Translations under genes and position numbers: made by a program | Source: Luscinia megarhynchos | Lineage: Eukaryota; Chordata; Aves; Passeriformes; Turdidae | Assembly (NCBI GenBank): GCA_034336665.1 | Contig: CM067576.1 | Location: 11,895,385-11,959,384 of the forward strand | Length of the DNA: 64,000 nt | Reading direction: 5' to 3' | Shown here: piece by piece, positions 49,801 through 62,500 of the stretch | Position numbering within the stretch: the first letter of the stretch is position 1 | How the letters are laid out: every line of letters begins with the position of its first letter | Notes under the pieces: generated by a model | Seen by the model: the letters and a program-made list of their open reading frames with translations, nothing else | What the model was told of the DNA's origin: nothing | Databases searched by the model: none

Positions 49801-52800
49801 ACACCTTAATAATGCTGATAGCCACGTTTAGTTTGAGATGATGCATAAATGCAGTGGGCAGATCAAAGCCACCTGCCAGCTGAGTTTTCAGCTCTGAAAG
49901 GAACAAGTGATACTGAGACCCTGCTCAGAAGTCTTCTGGGTCTGCCTTCTGTTTGAATGTGAAGCATGAGCCTTTGTGTTTTTCCTCCCATTCATGCCTG
50001 GTTATCTCCCTGTCTGTTAGCAGCACATTATATATGTATAAAAGCTTCTTTGGAGAATTTAGCTATGTTTGAGTTCCTGATGAGTTTATGTTTGGTGGCT
50101 TAGACTCTTGTTTAATTGATAGCTCTCTTGTGTTAGTCATTGCTTTGTTTTGTCTTTCATTTGAAGGATTCTTTACCTTGCTAAGTTGATAAAGCTTCCA
50201 GGACTAATCTGTTCTGTGCTTTGTCTGAGCAGCTAAATTGAGTGTGTCCACATTTAGGTGCAATTTAGAAGCTTAGTCATCTGCTTACTCCTGAGTTTTC
50301 ATGTGGTCTGGGGTTTCTGTTACACAAATATATTATTATGGTGGTTTTGGCCTAGGTGCATGGAGCTGCTGAAGTTGCACTGGCTTGTAATAAGTCTTCA
50401 ACTTCCTCATTTCTGTCTCCAAATTAAATCTCAGCTCCTGTCCTGAATGATTCCATGTTCCTGCAGAAGGCGATGTTAAACACATGCAAATGTAATTATG
50501 TGACTCTTACACTGACATTCTGCTTTTCTAGAGTCCTTCCCACTAGGGATTACCACTCATTTGTTTGTAGTAATTGTCTCCAAAACCTTTCTCAGATATT
50601 TTTTCCCTGGGTCATGTGTCAGTAAGTGGATGTACATGGCTTTGCTTGGAAAAGCTTGCTCTTGGAAGGACTGCTGCTGGGAAAACTCGGCTGAATTCCC
50701 TGGTTTAATGGGGATACTTCCTTTTCCTAGTGCAACCCTGACTAGTAGTGCTTGAGTGGAAGTTGGCACAAACTTGGGTAGGATCAGTCTGTTAAATTTG
50801 TGACATGGTTTTGAAGCAATGGTAGCAGGAAGGAGGATGGAATTAGCTGTTGTAAATTGGTAGCTGCAGAAGCAAGTAGTGGCCATTGTCATGTTGCCTG
50901 TATTTATTTGCACAAATTTGGATTAGATTTTGAGATGAAAGAGACCAGGCTACTTCCTGCAGAACTTTTTAATGAGCTTCTCTGAGACTATTTGGTTTTA
51001 TTCATATTCTTACTTTTGCAGCTGAGTATTGATTCATGCAAAGGAATTAGGCCAAAGCAAAATTGCCCCTCTAAAGAGCAGCTGCTGTCTTTTAGGAAGT
51101 CCTAAAATACAGATGATGAGGATTGTTTTTATACCCCTAGAATTTGTGTATTTTATGGGTTTGAGGAGGCATGTAGCCAAGAATACAGGTATTACCTTTA
51201 GGGATGTGAGGCCAAAAAAAAGTAAACCCTAATACTCTTTTATTGTCATAGTAGTTGTATAAACTCCTTGTGTTGTGCACTGTTGTTTGACCTTTATAGT
51301 GAAAACTACCTGGAATCTTTTGGAATGTCACTGCCAGGCTACAAGCATTTCCAGTTGTGTTTAAAACAGAAGTAGTTTGTTCTGCATGGACATTGACTTC
51401 TGGTGTTTGCTGTCTGTGCTTTCCAGAGCATTTAGGCTATTCCTCAACTTCCACAGAGCAGAGAAAAATGATTTTCTCACAGAAATCTCACAAGCTGTTT
51501 GGGGATAGTGATAATAGGGGAAAAGAACTTGTCTCTAATAAGGATATTCAGTGTATAATTTCAGTGACTGCATGCAGAGAAATAAGCTTGTTTACTGCAG
51601 AGACTATTCAGAAGGCTTAAATCAGGATGTGTTCCCTTCCAGCAAATAACAGCTCAAATCACTTTGAAGCTTCATTTCCCAAAACCCTTGATAAATCTTG
51701 TGTGGTGCTCCTCATGCTTGATTTCCCACAGTGTGGGCAGGGAGCACCTGTAGGAATCCATCCACCACTTGTGGTCCCCAGCTCTCTGAAGGGGCTCCTC
51801 TTTCCCTGGTGGGTTTGTTTTCCACTCCTGCAAGACAAAACAGTGGTGTTTGTCCTCCTTTGGGAGGAGGAGACACAGCAAGTTTATATCTTCAGGTGAG
51901 GAAGGAAGATAAGTTTGCAGAGCAAAGCTAAAGTGAACCTCAAGGGGCAAAGCTTTTTGAAGAAAAATAATGTTGTGAACATGAAGGAGAATGACTGACT
52001 GCCAGGGAGGTGTGGCAGAGGCTCCTTCGGGTGATTGTCAGTCTGTATTTATCATCTGTGCATTCCTGCTGCAGGGGTGCAATGGGAGCAGTGGTGGTCA
52101 GGAAATGTTGTAATAGAGTCACTTCTGTTCCCTGTGCTCCTGTGAGGGACAGGCTGGTGGACATCTGGTGGAAATGTGCCTGCTGTCCTTGGCTCCTTTC
52201 TGCTGCTGCTGGGGTCTCAGGAAGATTTGAGAAGTTCTCATTGATTCAAGTGTTTTAGCATAACATGATATGGATTTTGATCTAGGACTGTTGTGGTGAC
52301 TCCCACCCCTCCTATGTTCACTGACAGGCTTTGTTTGCCAGTGTAAAGCTATATCAATTCCACTTTTTTGTTTGTTGTTCAAGTCATATTCAGGATAACA
52401 AAAGGCTGGGTTCCAGTCATATTTGGGTTGCAATATGGTCCAGGCTGCTCTGTTTTCAGTATTTTCCAAGTATTTTCTCCAGAGATCTGTAGTGCTTTAT
52501 TTCCAAGTCTGTTTTCAGTGTTTTCCTAGTCAGACATGTCATCATTTAAGATCTTGAATGGATCTTGTCAATGGCAAGAACTGCTTCTTCCCCATTAGCA
52601 AATGGCCTTGTAAGCAGCTGACAGTTTGTCTAATGGTATTAAATGCATCAAAGATAAGGAGAACAGGTCTGTGCTCTGTACTCAGTAAATTTGAGATTGA
52701 GTTGAAGGCCATTTCCACAGAAAAGGGAATTTAAGAGGCTGATTCTTACCTCTTCCAGTTATTTTCAGCCTTTTTTTCCCCCCCTGAAACTGAATCTGGT

Positions 52801-53475
52801 CTGTCAGTTGTCTCTGTCAGAATAAATTTTTGTATTTCACTTTTACACCATCTGTTTGATGGCTGCAATATATGTTTTTAATCTTATGATTGATAGATTT
52901 CTGGAGCTTGCAATTAGATTTTTACCTTTCTATTTGTGAGGTACTTCTTTTTTCTAAGACCCTAATCTTGTCTCTCAGGTAGAAATGAGAATGTAGCCAC
53001 TGGTTCAAATCTCCTTGGCTGTCACTGGTGAACATGAATGTGGTTAAAATGAGGCAGAAAACTCAGTTTTAAAGCTGGTCTTGTCTTGACTTTCCATTGA
53101 TCAGTCTTCAAAATCTATCTGAAATTTGCTTCTAAATTGATTATAGTATTGATGTTACCTAGCAGTTCATTTTTACCTGTTTTCCTCAATAGTTGCAATA
53201 CTGTTGCAGAAATGATTCTTAGCTTTCTGTCAAAGGGACTCCTCAGGAGAGTCCTGTGTGCCTCATGTCTGGAGGATGCTGTGCCTGCTTTATTCCTGCT
53301 CCAGCTGCCTGGAGAGGGCTCAGCCTGGTGGAATTAGTACCAGAGCAATGATAGAGACCCAAACACCTGTAAATGTTTTGGAGTCCAGGCAGCACTGAGG
53401 ATTTTGGGACACGTTTTCCCTGTTGGGACCTCACTGGCTGCCCTGTGCACCCACGCCCAGTGTGGTTTGGGGCAG

Positions 53476-53530
53476 CAGTGTTGTATTTAGGAATTAGTTG
53501 GAATCAGTGTTGTATTCAGGAATTAATTAC
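53476..53530. repeat. Two-copy 29-bp tandem duplication
   Basis: CAGTGTTGTATTTAGGAATT plus AGTTGGAAT (53476-53504) is repeated directly as CAGTGTTGTATTCAGGAATT plus AATTAC, with two or three differences. It is a small local duplication. Confidence 0.8.
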
Positions 53531-54570
53531 CCCTCCTCTGTGGTGTGGGGACACAGTGGTGACATTGTGCTGTGTCTCTGCATCCCAGCAGTCACCCACA
53601 GCAGCAGGACCCAGGAGCTGCCTGCAGTCTCCCAGAGTGTTTTCTCTGCACCTGGCCAGCTGTTTGATTCTACAGAGACACAGATTGCTGATTCTGTTTC
53701 AGGCAGGGCTCCGTGGAAGGGGAGGATAGAGTGCTCTGGAGGTCAGTGATTTGGAGATCAGTAACCCATTTTTAACAGCTTGTCAACATGCTTGTAGAAA
53801 GTGTGGGGGGGATGCTGATGAACTCCATTTCTGATAGATATATTATTTTTTTTCCTTCCAGTCTGATGCTGTTTCTTGAGAGGAACAGTCCTTGTTTTAA
53901 CAGAACCAAACAGTGTTGGAGCTGAGGACAGTGCCTGCTGTACTCATCAGTTCTGTTTCCTCTGCTTGTCTTCATTCCTTTGCTCTTTTTTCTTTGCAGG
54001 CAATCCTTTGGGAAATCTTTGTTTGCACACTGCTCAGTATGAAGAAATCTTGAGCTATTGTATGGGTGCTTCTAGGCATGACAACAGAAATGGTAATGAA
54101 CTTCATTTATAGTGGAGCTGAGGTTCTGATCTCCAAGATCACAGCACTATCAGATGCAGTGTTTAATGTCTGTCTCCAAATTTTATTTCAAGAGCTGGAT
54201 TCTGTCAAGGTTGGCTGTGTTCAGTGGGGAGAGAGAGGCACAGAATGGAGGGGAAGAGCGTGGAAATAAAGTTTCTCATGAAATGTGTCAAAAGATAAGC
54301 ATGTAACTATTAGGAAAATAACATTTTGATAGCAGACACAAGGTGCATGCTTGTGCATGCTAATAGTTAGGGACTATTCCTGAATCCTTAGGCTTTTTTT
54401 TCTTCGGTCTTTTTCCTTTTCTCCTGTGGCAGGTAAGGAATGTGATAATTAACTGGTGCAGAATACAAGTGTTAGTAGACTGTGAGGTGTTACTGGTGTA
54501 TGTTGTTGTGGGATCCAATAAATAATCCTGAAAGTTTCAAATGATACCATGGGTTGAGAGCCTTCCTCAC

Positions 54571-54597
54571 TTTCACAGGTCAGGGTGACCTGTGAAA
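54571..54597. promoter_or_regulatory. Perfect ERE-type palindrome in 12-bp inverted repeat
   Basis: TTTCACAGGTCA (54571-54582), GGG, then TGACCTGTGAAA (54586-54597) form a perfect 12-bp inverted repeat. Its centre, AGGTCAGGGTGACCT (54577-54591), is the consensus oestrogen-response element: two AGGTCA half-sites inverted with a 3-bp spacer. By base counting, a 12-bp perfect inverted repeat with a 3-bp spacer is expected well under once per 64 kb. It lies about 9 kb into SLIT3 intron 1. Function is inferred only from the motif. Confidence 0.7.
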
Positions 54598-57500
54598 CCA
54601 AGTACCTTAAGGCAGTTTAGCAAAACTGTCCTACTGAATTGTCATCTCTGACATTTGCTCAGGGTGTGCACTGGGCAATATTGAGCACTTCTTCAAATAT
54701 TTTAGCAGCTTTTAAAGCTGAAGTAGTACTTGATTGTCTGTCTTGCCTAAGAGGGTTTTCAGTGTTAGCATAAAATGCAGTGTCATATGTTACAAGATAC
54801 CGCCCTAATGAAAGGACTTTGACTCACTTGGAAGAGTTTTTTCTACAATCAATTTGTCCCAAAATAGAAAATATTCCAATTCTTGACTTCAGTTAGCCTT
54901 TGAAGATTACCAGATTCTTGTCCAAAACCAGAAGACTCTTCTTTCAGAATTTTGTATCACGTTCTTTGGGTTGTGCCGTCTTATCCAAGGTGAAGGAACA
55001 AAGAAATCCTGCATTGTTACACTTTCCCTACCTAAGAATGTAATTTAACTTTACATTAATGATTTTTTTGCTCTCCCAATAAGGAAATAGCAAACAGCAG
55101 TTTGCCCATTCTCTCTGGTTTAGGACAGAGTGTGTAGCATATAAAGTTCACATAGCAGATGTGATCCAAGGACATGCAGCCCATTAAAGTAATCCTGCAT
55201 ATGTATGCACTGCTTGTCCACAGCAATGTATGGAGACAGCAATGTTTAATTAAAACAGTTGTGTTGTTTAAATATGACTCTGAGAAATTTCAGCAAGGGG
55301 AAGATGAGTCCAGAAGGCAGCTTACGTGCCTTGTGCCTTCCTGTTTGTCCTAAAGCACGCTTTGCCTGGACTTCAGTGGGAACTTGACCCATGGATTTTC
55401 TCCAATTTTGTCTTTTGTCTGTGTGATGGTTTTGTTTAGACTGGGGAGACATTATATTAGGAACTTTTTTTTTTTTTTGAAATGCTGATTTTGGCAAAAC
55501 CTGGATGAAACATCTTTGTTTGGGGAGGGCAGCAGTGCTTACAGCATCACTGAGCAATGTGGGAACCTCTGGGTCACAAGCTTGTGTGAAATAGTTGTAG
55601 AGTGGTGAGAAGAGGCCCTGGCAGTCTCATCCTCTTGAAGTGGTAGAGCTGGTTAGAGATGGGGTTTTGAGAACACAGCTGGCCAGCAAAAAAGAGAACT
55701 CATTGTGAGGGAAAGGTACAGCGAAGCAATTGTGCATTTCTGAAATGCCTAGGTAAATGTAGCAGGGAGGTTAGCTGGAGACCAGAAAAAAAAGAGGTGA
55801 AGAAAAAAAAATAAAAAAGATGGAAGGGAAATTCTTGAGCAAAAAGAACCTGTTTTCCAGAAGTGGAAATAGATACTGAGAAATAAAGCCCTAAGGGAAA
55901 GGCTGGTTCTTCAGAGAGAAGAAAACACACACATCTGGATATGAGTTTCTCAGATAAGAATGTGAAAGTGTAGGAAACAACCCAATGATCCCTTGGAGCT
56001 TTGAGTTTTAATAGATAACATGTGAAAAGGCAACAGAAGATAAGGAACAATCAGAAATGTTTTATGGATTTTTGGGGGTTTGTTTGGCATTGGTTTTGGT
56101 TTTATGTTCCTTTCCCCCCCACCCTGGAAAGTTCTTTAGCTAATTGCTTATGAATTCTTTTAGAAGATGAAAATGGATTGTTCCCAGTTGATGTTAACTT
56201 CGTTTTATAGAGTAGATAATTTCCAAGTTGGTTCTTCCATAGCCCTCATGTATGCAGCAGGGTTAGTGCAAAGTGGTTTTATAAGCATGAGGAGTTTCAG
56301 TAACTTGAAACATCAGATTTCTGTGCAGAGACTTTAAGAAAACTTGAGTTTTGTGTTCATTTAGCAAACATTGTGAAATGAATTCAGCTTTACTGCAGCA
56401 AGTAAAAAACCAAAAGTGGGATGAGGATGGAGGACAAGGAAGGTGGGAATCTTCTCGAGTGAAGAAAATTGCTTGTAAATTGCTGCAACATCTGGTTGCT
56501 AACATCAAGTCAATACAACCCTTCCTTCAAAACTCATTTTATGTATTAAAACTGTCCTATGCATTTTATTGCAACGTTTTGGCTTCCTCTGCTCCTCAGT
56601 GGCCTCTGTAGACATGTTACACTCAGCGTGGTGGTGCTAGGAATGAATAGAGTTGGTGAAACTGGATGCTTTTTGCATTAAAAAAACAAAGCCCTGAACA
56701 GCAACAAAAAGAAAAACCCCAAACATAAACAGAGGTCTCTCTTACCTTTCCAGGAACAGATCTGGGAAGGGTTTCTAGTCTGTGCATGTCTGGAAGTGAG
56801 CAGGGTGATGAAATCAAGGCTTGGTTTTCATGACAGGCTTCACTAAAATAATTTACTTGTTCATAGAATGTCTTTCCAAGTTACCAAGAATTTACAGCAG
56901 TCAGGAGCAGGTGTGAAATATTGCAAGTCTGAAATATCAGGTTGTCTATATTAGTAAAGAGCACCCAAGCACTGCAGTTTCTTCACTGTGATCTATTCAG
57001 TCACACACCACACTGTTAAGTGAAATACAAAATTAGAGCAATGTGTGTTTTGCTGAAGTTTGCAGCAATGCTTTTTGCCCAGATGAGTCCAGAAGTGTCA
57101 GACATTGAAGCACAGGCACATCTCTGTTCATATCCTGATGAGATTGTCTGTGTGGTAGCTGAGTGAAGATACTGCCCAGGGAATGCTGAACATGGTCTGA
57201 TTTCTGCCTTAGTGGCAGTCTGAGCTTTGGAATAGCACTGGGCTGGTCCGACCACCTGAAATCCGTGTAACCAGCTGGTCCTGCTGGACATGAAAGAAGA
57301 GCTACAGTTGTAGGAGTTAAGTAGGAATGGCTAAACAAGATCAAGAATTGAAAAGAAGCAAAAAACAGTGACCTTTTCTATGTGCAGTTTTAAACCCTGG
57401 GTTTTATTTTTTTAGTGTGAATTAAAATGATGCTTGAGCTAATCTGACACAGAACTGTACTTCTCTTGATGATGTGCACGTCCTGTCTTCTTCATATTGA

Positions 57501-57647
57501 ACCATGTTTCTGTAGCAGCTGTATTTTAAAGTATTTTCTATTTTTTTTATGCTTCATATTTAAAGTTTTCTGCTATTCCCTGAACTCCCCCCCCCTCGAA
57601 GCAAAAGACAACAAATACTTGTTTTACTCTTTTCCTTTGCAGAAATG

Positions 57648-57720
57648 TAGAATCATGGAATTGTTAAGGTTGAAAGGGACTTTGTGCAATGTCCTGGTTC
57701 AGCCTCTGCTCAAAGCAGGA
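57648..57720 (-). mobile_element. CR1 LINE 3' fragment
   Basis: TAGAATCATGGAATTGTTAA, then GGTTGAAAGGGACTTTGTGC and CAGCCTCTGCTCAAAGCAGG, follow the order of the reverse-complemented avian CR1 3' region, so the element points to the minus strand. Identity fades after 57720, although the sequence to about 57800 may belong to the same worn copy. Confidence 0.75.
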
Positions 57721-59424
57721 CGTGGAATTCATGTCCCCTTGAGTTCTGAAAACCAGGAATTGCCTCCTGTAGTATCTTCAGTGACTTTCCCAGTACCCAG
57801 CTGAGGCTGCTGCTGACCAGCCTGCACTTTGGCATATTGTGCTTTTTAACCTTTTCAAGGCAGAGGTGGTACTTGCCTGTGTTGGAGGTGTCAGGGGGAG
57901 GCTGAGCTGTGTCAGCCTGATCTCTGCACCAGCAGATGTGTCCTGTCTTCCTGCAGGCTTGGTCAGGTCAGGAGCTCTCAAGTGATGCTTGATTTGATCC
58001 TCTGCCACTCCTGGCTGTTCCTCTCCTCCTTGAACACAAGAACATGGGAGACTGTGCTGGGGAAGGCTCTGAGCCCCTCAGTCTGTCACTGAACCATCAC
58101 ATCTTCTTTATTATTTTATAGCTAATGCTCTGCTAGGAGATTTTCTTGATGACCTTTGCCAGCTTGAGCTCCAGAGGAGCTTTCACTTTGCTCAGACCAT
58201 CACTTGAGGTTTGGGCAGTGTTTCTGCACCCCTGGGTTGCTGTTTGTCTCTCCCTCCCGTGCTGGATCTCCATCACCAGGTGTGCACTGGCACACGAGGA
58301 AGGGCCAGGACAGCCTCCAGCCCTTTTATTCTTCCTGCAGTGTCTCTGTCTTTCACCAGGGCACAGGTGCCACTGCCAGAGGAGATCTGGAACTCATCAA
58401 GAGCAAGCACAGGACTCTGGAGACAGAGGTGAAGGACACAGGAGTGTAAAATGTACTGTGCAACTTTATGCTGTCAGCATAACGATTCCTTTATGTGGAT
58501 AATAAAACCTTTACACTCTAATAATTAGACAGGAATTCCTGCAGGCTGAGACAAACATGTATTTCCTTGGAAGAAGCAGAATACTTGAATTACTCAATCC
58601 ATTATGCTGCTTTCTCTGGGCCTTGGTATGACTTCCACTGCTGTCTGCTGTAGGGAATTCAGCCACTGCACAAGTTGAATAAGTTAATGTTGTTTTTTTT
58701 CCTGGGTATTTCTTAACATTTGTAGTTTGCCAAATATTTTTTTTCTTGTTTTTATAAAGATGAGGGCAGAAGTATGTTGTCTGCAAGCAGTTCCAGATCA
58801 TTTGGACACTTAATGTGTGTTCTTAACCAAGCACTGCTGTAATGGGCTTGAGAATGGACGGCTTATTCACAAAATGAGGGCACTTAACCTCGAAGGTCCG
58901 TTTTCCTCATTGTTCAGACAGAAAGAAAACAGTCTGACTCATACCTGAAAGCCTTCAGTAATCAGAACAGAGGATCTAACCTTTTTTGAATTAAAAGCTG
59001 TCGTGTAGGTGCGTTACAAAAACGTGATGGACTGCAGCATGGGATTTGCACACTCCAGCTATTGTGTGGTTGTTTAATTGCTGTTTAAATTTTCCTGAGG
59101 ACTGAAACTATCCAGTGTCACATACGTGGTATCCAACAGCTACATCAAAAATGATGAAATGTTGAATTGTGTGTTGATTATTACTCTTGTGTGAGATGTG
59201 CACTTTGCTGGCTCCCAGTATTGCTGTGTGGATCTGTGCAGTTCTCGTTGCTGAAACTATGCAGAATATTTAGAAAGAACTGGTGGTTGTGGCAGGGCTT
59301 GTTTTTTTCTCTCCTGATGTTTTTCCACCTGTGGCTTGTTCTTACTGCAGATCAGGCAAGGGTAGTCTCTGAGCTGCTGATTATAGTTTGCAGTAGGATC
59401 TCCCCTTAACCTTTCTTTAATTTA

Positions 59425-59525
59425 GGTTCAACAAACCCAGGTGTCTCAGCCCATGTTCAAATGTCATCAGACAGCTTCCTCATAGTCTCCTTCCTGTCCT
59501 GGAGAGCCTGCACTGACCCAACATT
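59425..59525 (-). mobile_element. Possible old CR1 internal fragment
   Basis: Short words in the CR1 order occur in one line: AACAAACCCAGGTGTCTCAGCC, shortened by gaps, then AATGTCATCAG, CTCCTTCCTGTCCTGGA and CTGACCCAACA. They are too diverged to be certain. The order rather than the identity suggests CR1 in the same orientation as the copy at 57648. Confidence 0.35.
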
Positions 59526-62500
59526 GCAGATGGACTGTCTAAACATCCACAGGACCAGACGGCAGTGAATTCTTTCAAATTCTCAAACCCCTCTGACTGT
59601 GGCTGGGGTGGCCTTTGCTGCTTCAAGGGCACTGCTGGAGTTTTGGGGCACAATGGGACTTCAGGAGACTTTGCTGCAAAGCATCTTCCTGCTCATGCAG
59701 TACCTCACCTGTGACTGTTGCATGGTTTGTTTCCTCTCAGATCGAGGGCTTTGAATATTTTTCTTCTATTGAACTGAATGATGTGAAATGTTCAGAGAGT
59801 GCCAGTCTTCCTAGGGCTTGGTAGAAATAAAAATAAATTCTCATGCTCCTTTGCAAAGTCAGCTGATCAGAAGAAAAAAATAACTTGAGTCTTATAGAGA
59901 TGAAATGTGCAGTTTTTTCTTTTTTTGAATGGAATTACCTCAGCTGAATATGATTTTGAAGTTTTTGTCTTTCTTTAGAAGTGATGTTCATACTTGCCCA
60001 TGTGATTTGGAAACTAGTGGAATTTGTGTATTTCATAAAATCCAGTCCCAGGAATTCATTTCCTGGATTGCAAAACTTGAGATGAAAATATGTTCAATCT
60101 GAAGATATGCAGATTGTGCTGCCAGAGGGCTTTAGGATAGTGTTATAATTGAGTAGTTTATCACAGTAACTTTGAAGTTCTTGGATTGAAGGCAAAGGAG
60201 AGAATTGCCAAGTGCTCTCTGGTGGGAATTATGGTCATTTAAGGTTAAGAGGCTGGTGGCAGTTCATACCCATTAAAGAAAATTAGCTGCACAGCAGAAG
60301 TCTTGGAAAATTGTTAAAATAATAAAACAGATACTGGGTGTGTGAGGACTGGAAAGGGCAGCCAGAATCTGCTGTATGGGTACATTCACACATGGGGTGG
60401 ATTTTTGTCCCTTTCCTGGTCCTGGTTTTAGCATGTTCCCAAACCAAGAACTAAGGCACTCCTAAAGAGGGGAGGCTTTACTGAACAGCTTTTTGCCCCC
60501 AGCCCTGCAGGTAGCTGTCCTGAAAACCAAGAAGGTTTTCCTCATGGCTTTAAGTTTCTGGAGTGCAGGAGGTAGCCAGGTCAAGGGTGAAAAAATGCAT
60601 TGCTGGAAAATGCAGGTTTCTTCCAGCTCAGGTGCTGTTTGGGATCATGGTGATGGGATGGGGAAAACAAAGCACAGAAAAACTTCCAGGGGATGTCTCA
60701 GCTGTCACTCAGGATGACAAAATCCTTTAGCACTGCAGTGGCACAGAAAAAACCTCATTTCTCAGGGCTGAGGGCTACTTCAGTTACTTGGAGGAATTGG
60801 GCTAATGAAAAACACAGTAACTCCTTAGGTCCAGGAATCTGGATTAATTCATTATCACTTGAATTTTAGCTCCCACATTTTCAATGTTGATTTACCATTT
60901 AAAATAAACCCTCTGGAATGTGGTACAAATTAATCATAGCCAAGGATGTGTGCTGTCACTTCAAAACAGGTGCTCTTAAGTTTCTTCAGAAATTATTTTT
61001 CTTTTGTTCTTTATGAACATTTGGAAGTTGCATGAATTGTGTCCCAGGTGAGGTTTGTTTTGGTGGGAATTCTAGATGGTGTGTTGGATCCTGACCTGTT
61101 TTTAGGGGGAATAATAGAGGTTTTTATTAGTTCCTCAGCTTTGTTCTGTGACACACAAATTTTAGGCATTCCTTCTTGGAAAATACCAAAAATGAGGTGA
61201 AGAGAAATGCATTTTCCCTGTAGATTGTGGGTGTTGGTTGAATCGAGATTCCTTTCAGAGTGTTGGGTTCTGGGCTGATTTGTTTGTCCCTACTGTGACA
61301 AATGTTTGTAGCTTTGAACTGGTGTGTGGCAACCACTTTTAAAATGTAACAGGAACAGAAACTAAACTCTGTGTTTGAGGTTCTGTGACTAGAAATGAAT
61401 ATTTACCTTACTAAGGAAGCAGCTGGACAGGAAAGAATTCTAGTGCTGTTTAGCTTGGGTAAGAGCTGTTTTTGAAGTGTATTTAATTTTTCCTTAAATA
61501 CAGTTTCCCTACTGCTCCTCTACTGCTCTTATTGAGTTCTTTATTGATGTAAATGAAGAAATATCTGAGGACTGTAATTAAGTCTGGTGCTCCTTCTCCT
61601 TAGATAGCAGGGTTTTTTTCTGTTTTCCATGGATTTTCATTTTGTGTAATGTTGTCTTATGTTAAAGACAAATCATATTAATTAGATAATAAATATTTTT
61701 CAAAGTACTGCCCATCTAGGACTGTGTTTGTCACTGAAATGCAAAATCAGCTGCCATGAAATTGTTTGGGCATCAAGTGTTTGCAATTCTGTTGTTAGGA
61801 ATGTCACTGTTTGCCAGATGGACACCTGAGAATTCCCTGAAGCAGACAAATTTGTTGTTCTTGAGCACTTAGTGATAATAAATGGCTTTAACCAAATGCC
61901 ACAACTGTGTTCTTTCTAGAAAGGGAACTAAATTTAGGCAATTTCTTTTCTGATCAAAAAGTAACAGATTTAAGCCTGAAGTCTGGTAGTTTTTGAGATC
62001 AGGAAAAAATGTTTGGTTGGTTGTGGTTTTTTTTTGGTTTTTTTTTTAAAGTACAGAATGGAACCTCATCTTAAAGCAAACACAGCATTTGCAGTGAGAA
62101 CATCAGAATGAGTATGATTTTTTTGTGAAGTGAACTTGTGAACATGTATCAGAGGCTGTGAAACCAAACCATTACAGAATTTGTAGAGACAACTGGTTTG
62201 TTCTTTAGTAAGATTCTTCAATTTGGCTTCTGTGTGCCTGGAAAAACATAACTGGGCAACCAGAGCTCTAAAATGAGCAGCTGATTGAAAGGTCCCAAAC
62301 TTCTAGTCTGGAAAATGTTGAGGAATTAATTTAGGGATTGACCTGGGAACGCTCAAGATTCACAACCATGATGAGGGCCCAAACCTCATTATCCAGATTA
62401 TCTTGGATATTGTAATGGAGAGAGGGTTTGGATGGTAGAAAAATAATCTCTGACTGCAATAGGAACTTGCTACAATCTAGTAGTGTTGCTTTGAATTTTT

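Noticed and set aside
58146..58506. Possible short terminal exon (ELIKSKHRTLETEVKDTGV) followed by AATAAA at 58501, suggesting intronic polyadenylation of SLIT3
   Set aside because: The frame is short, competing frames are open in the same patch, and no upstream donor phase test was possible. A chance AATAAA is common in AT-rich DNA.
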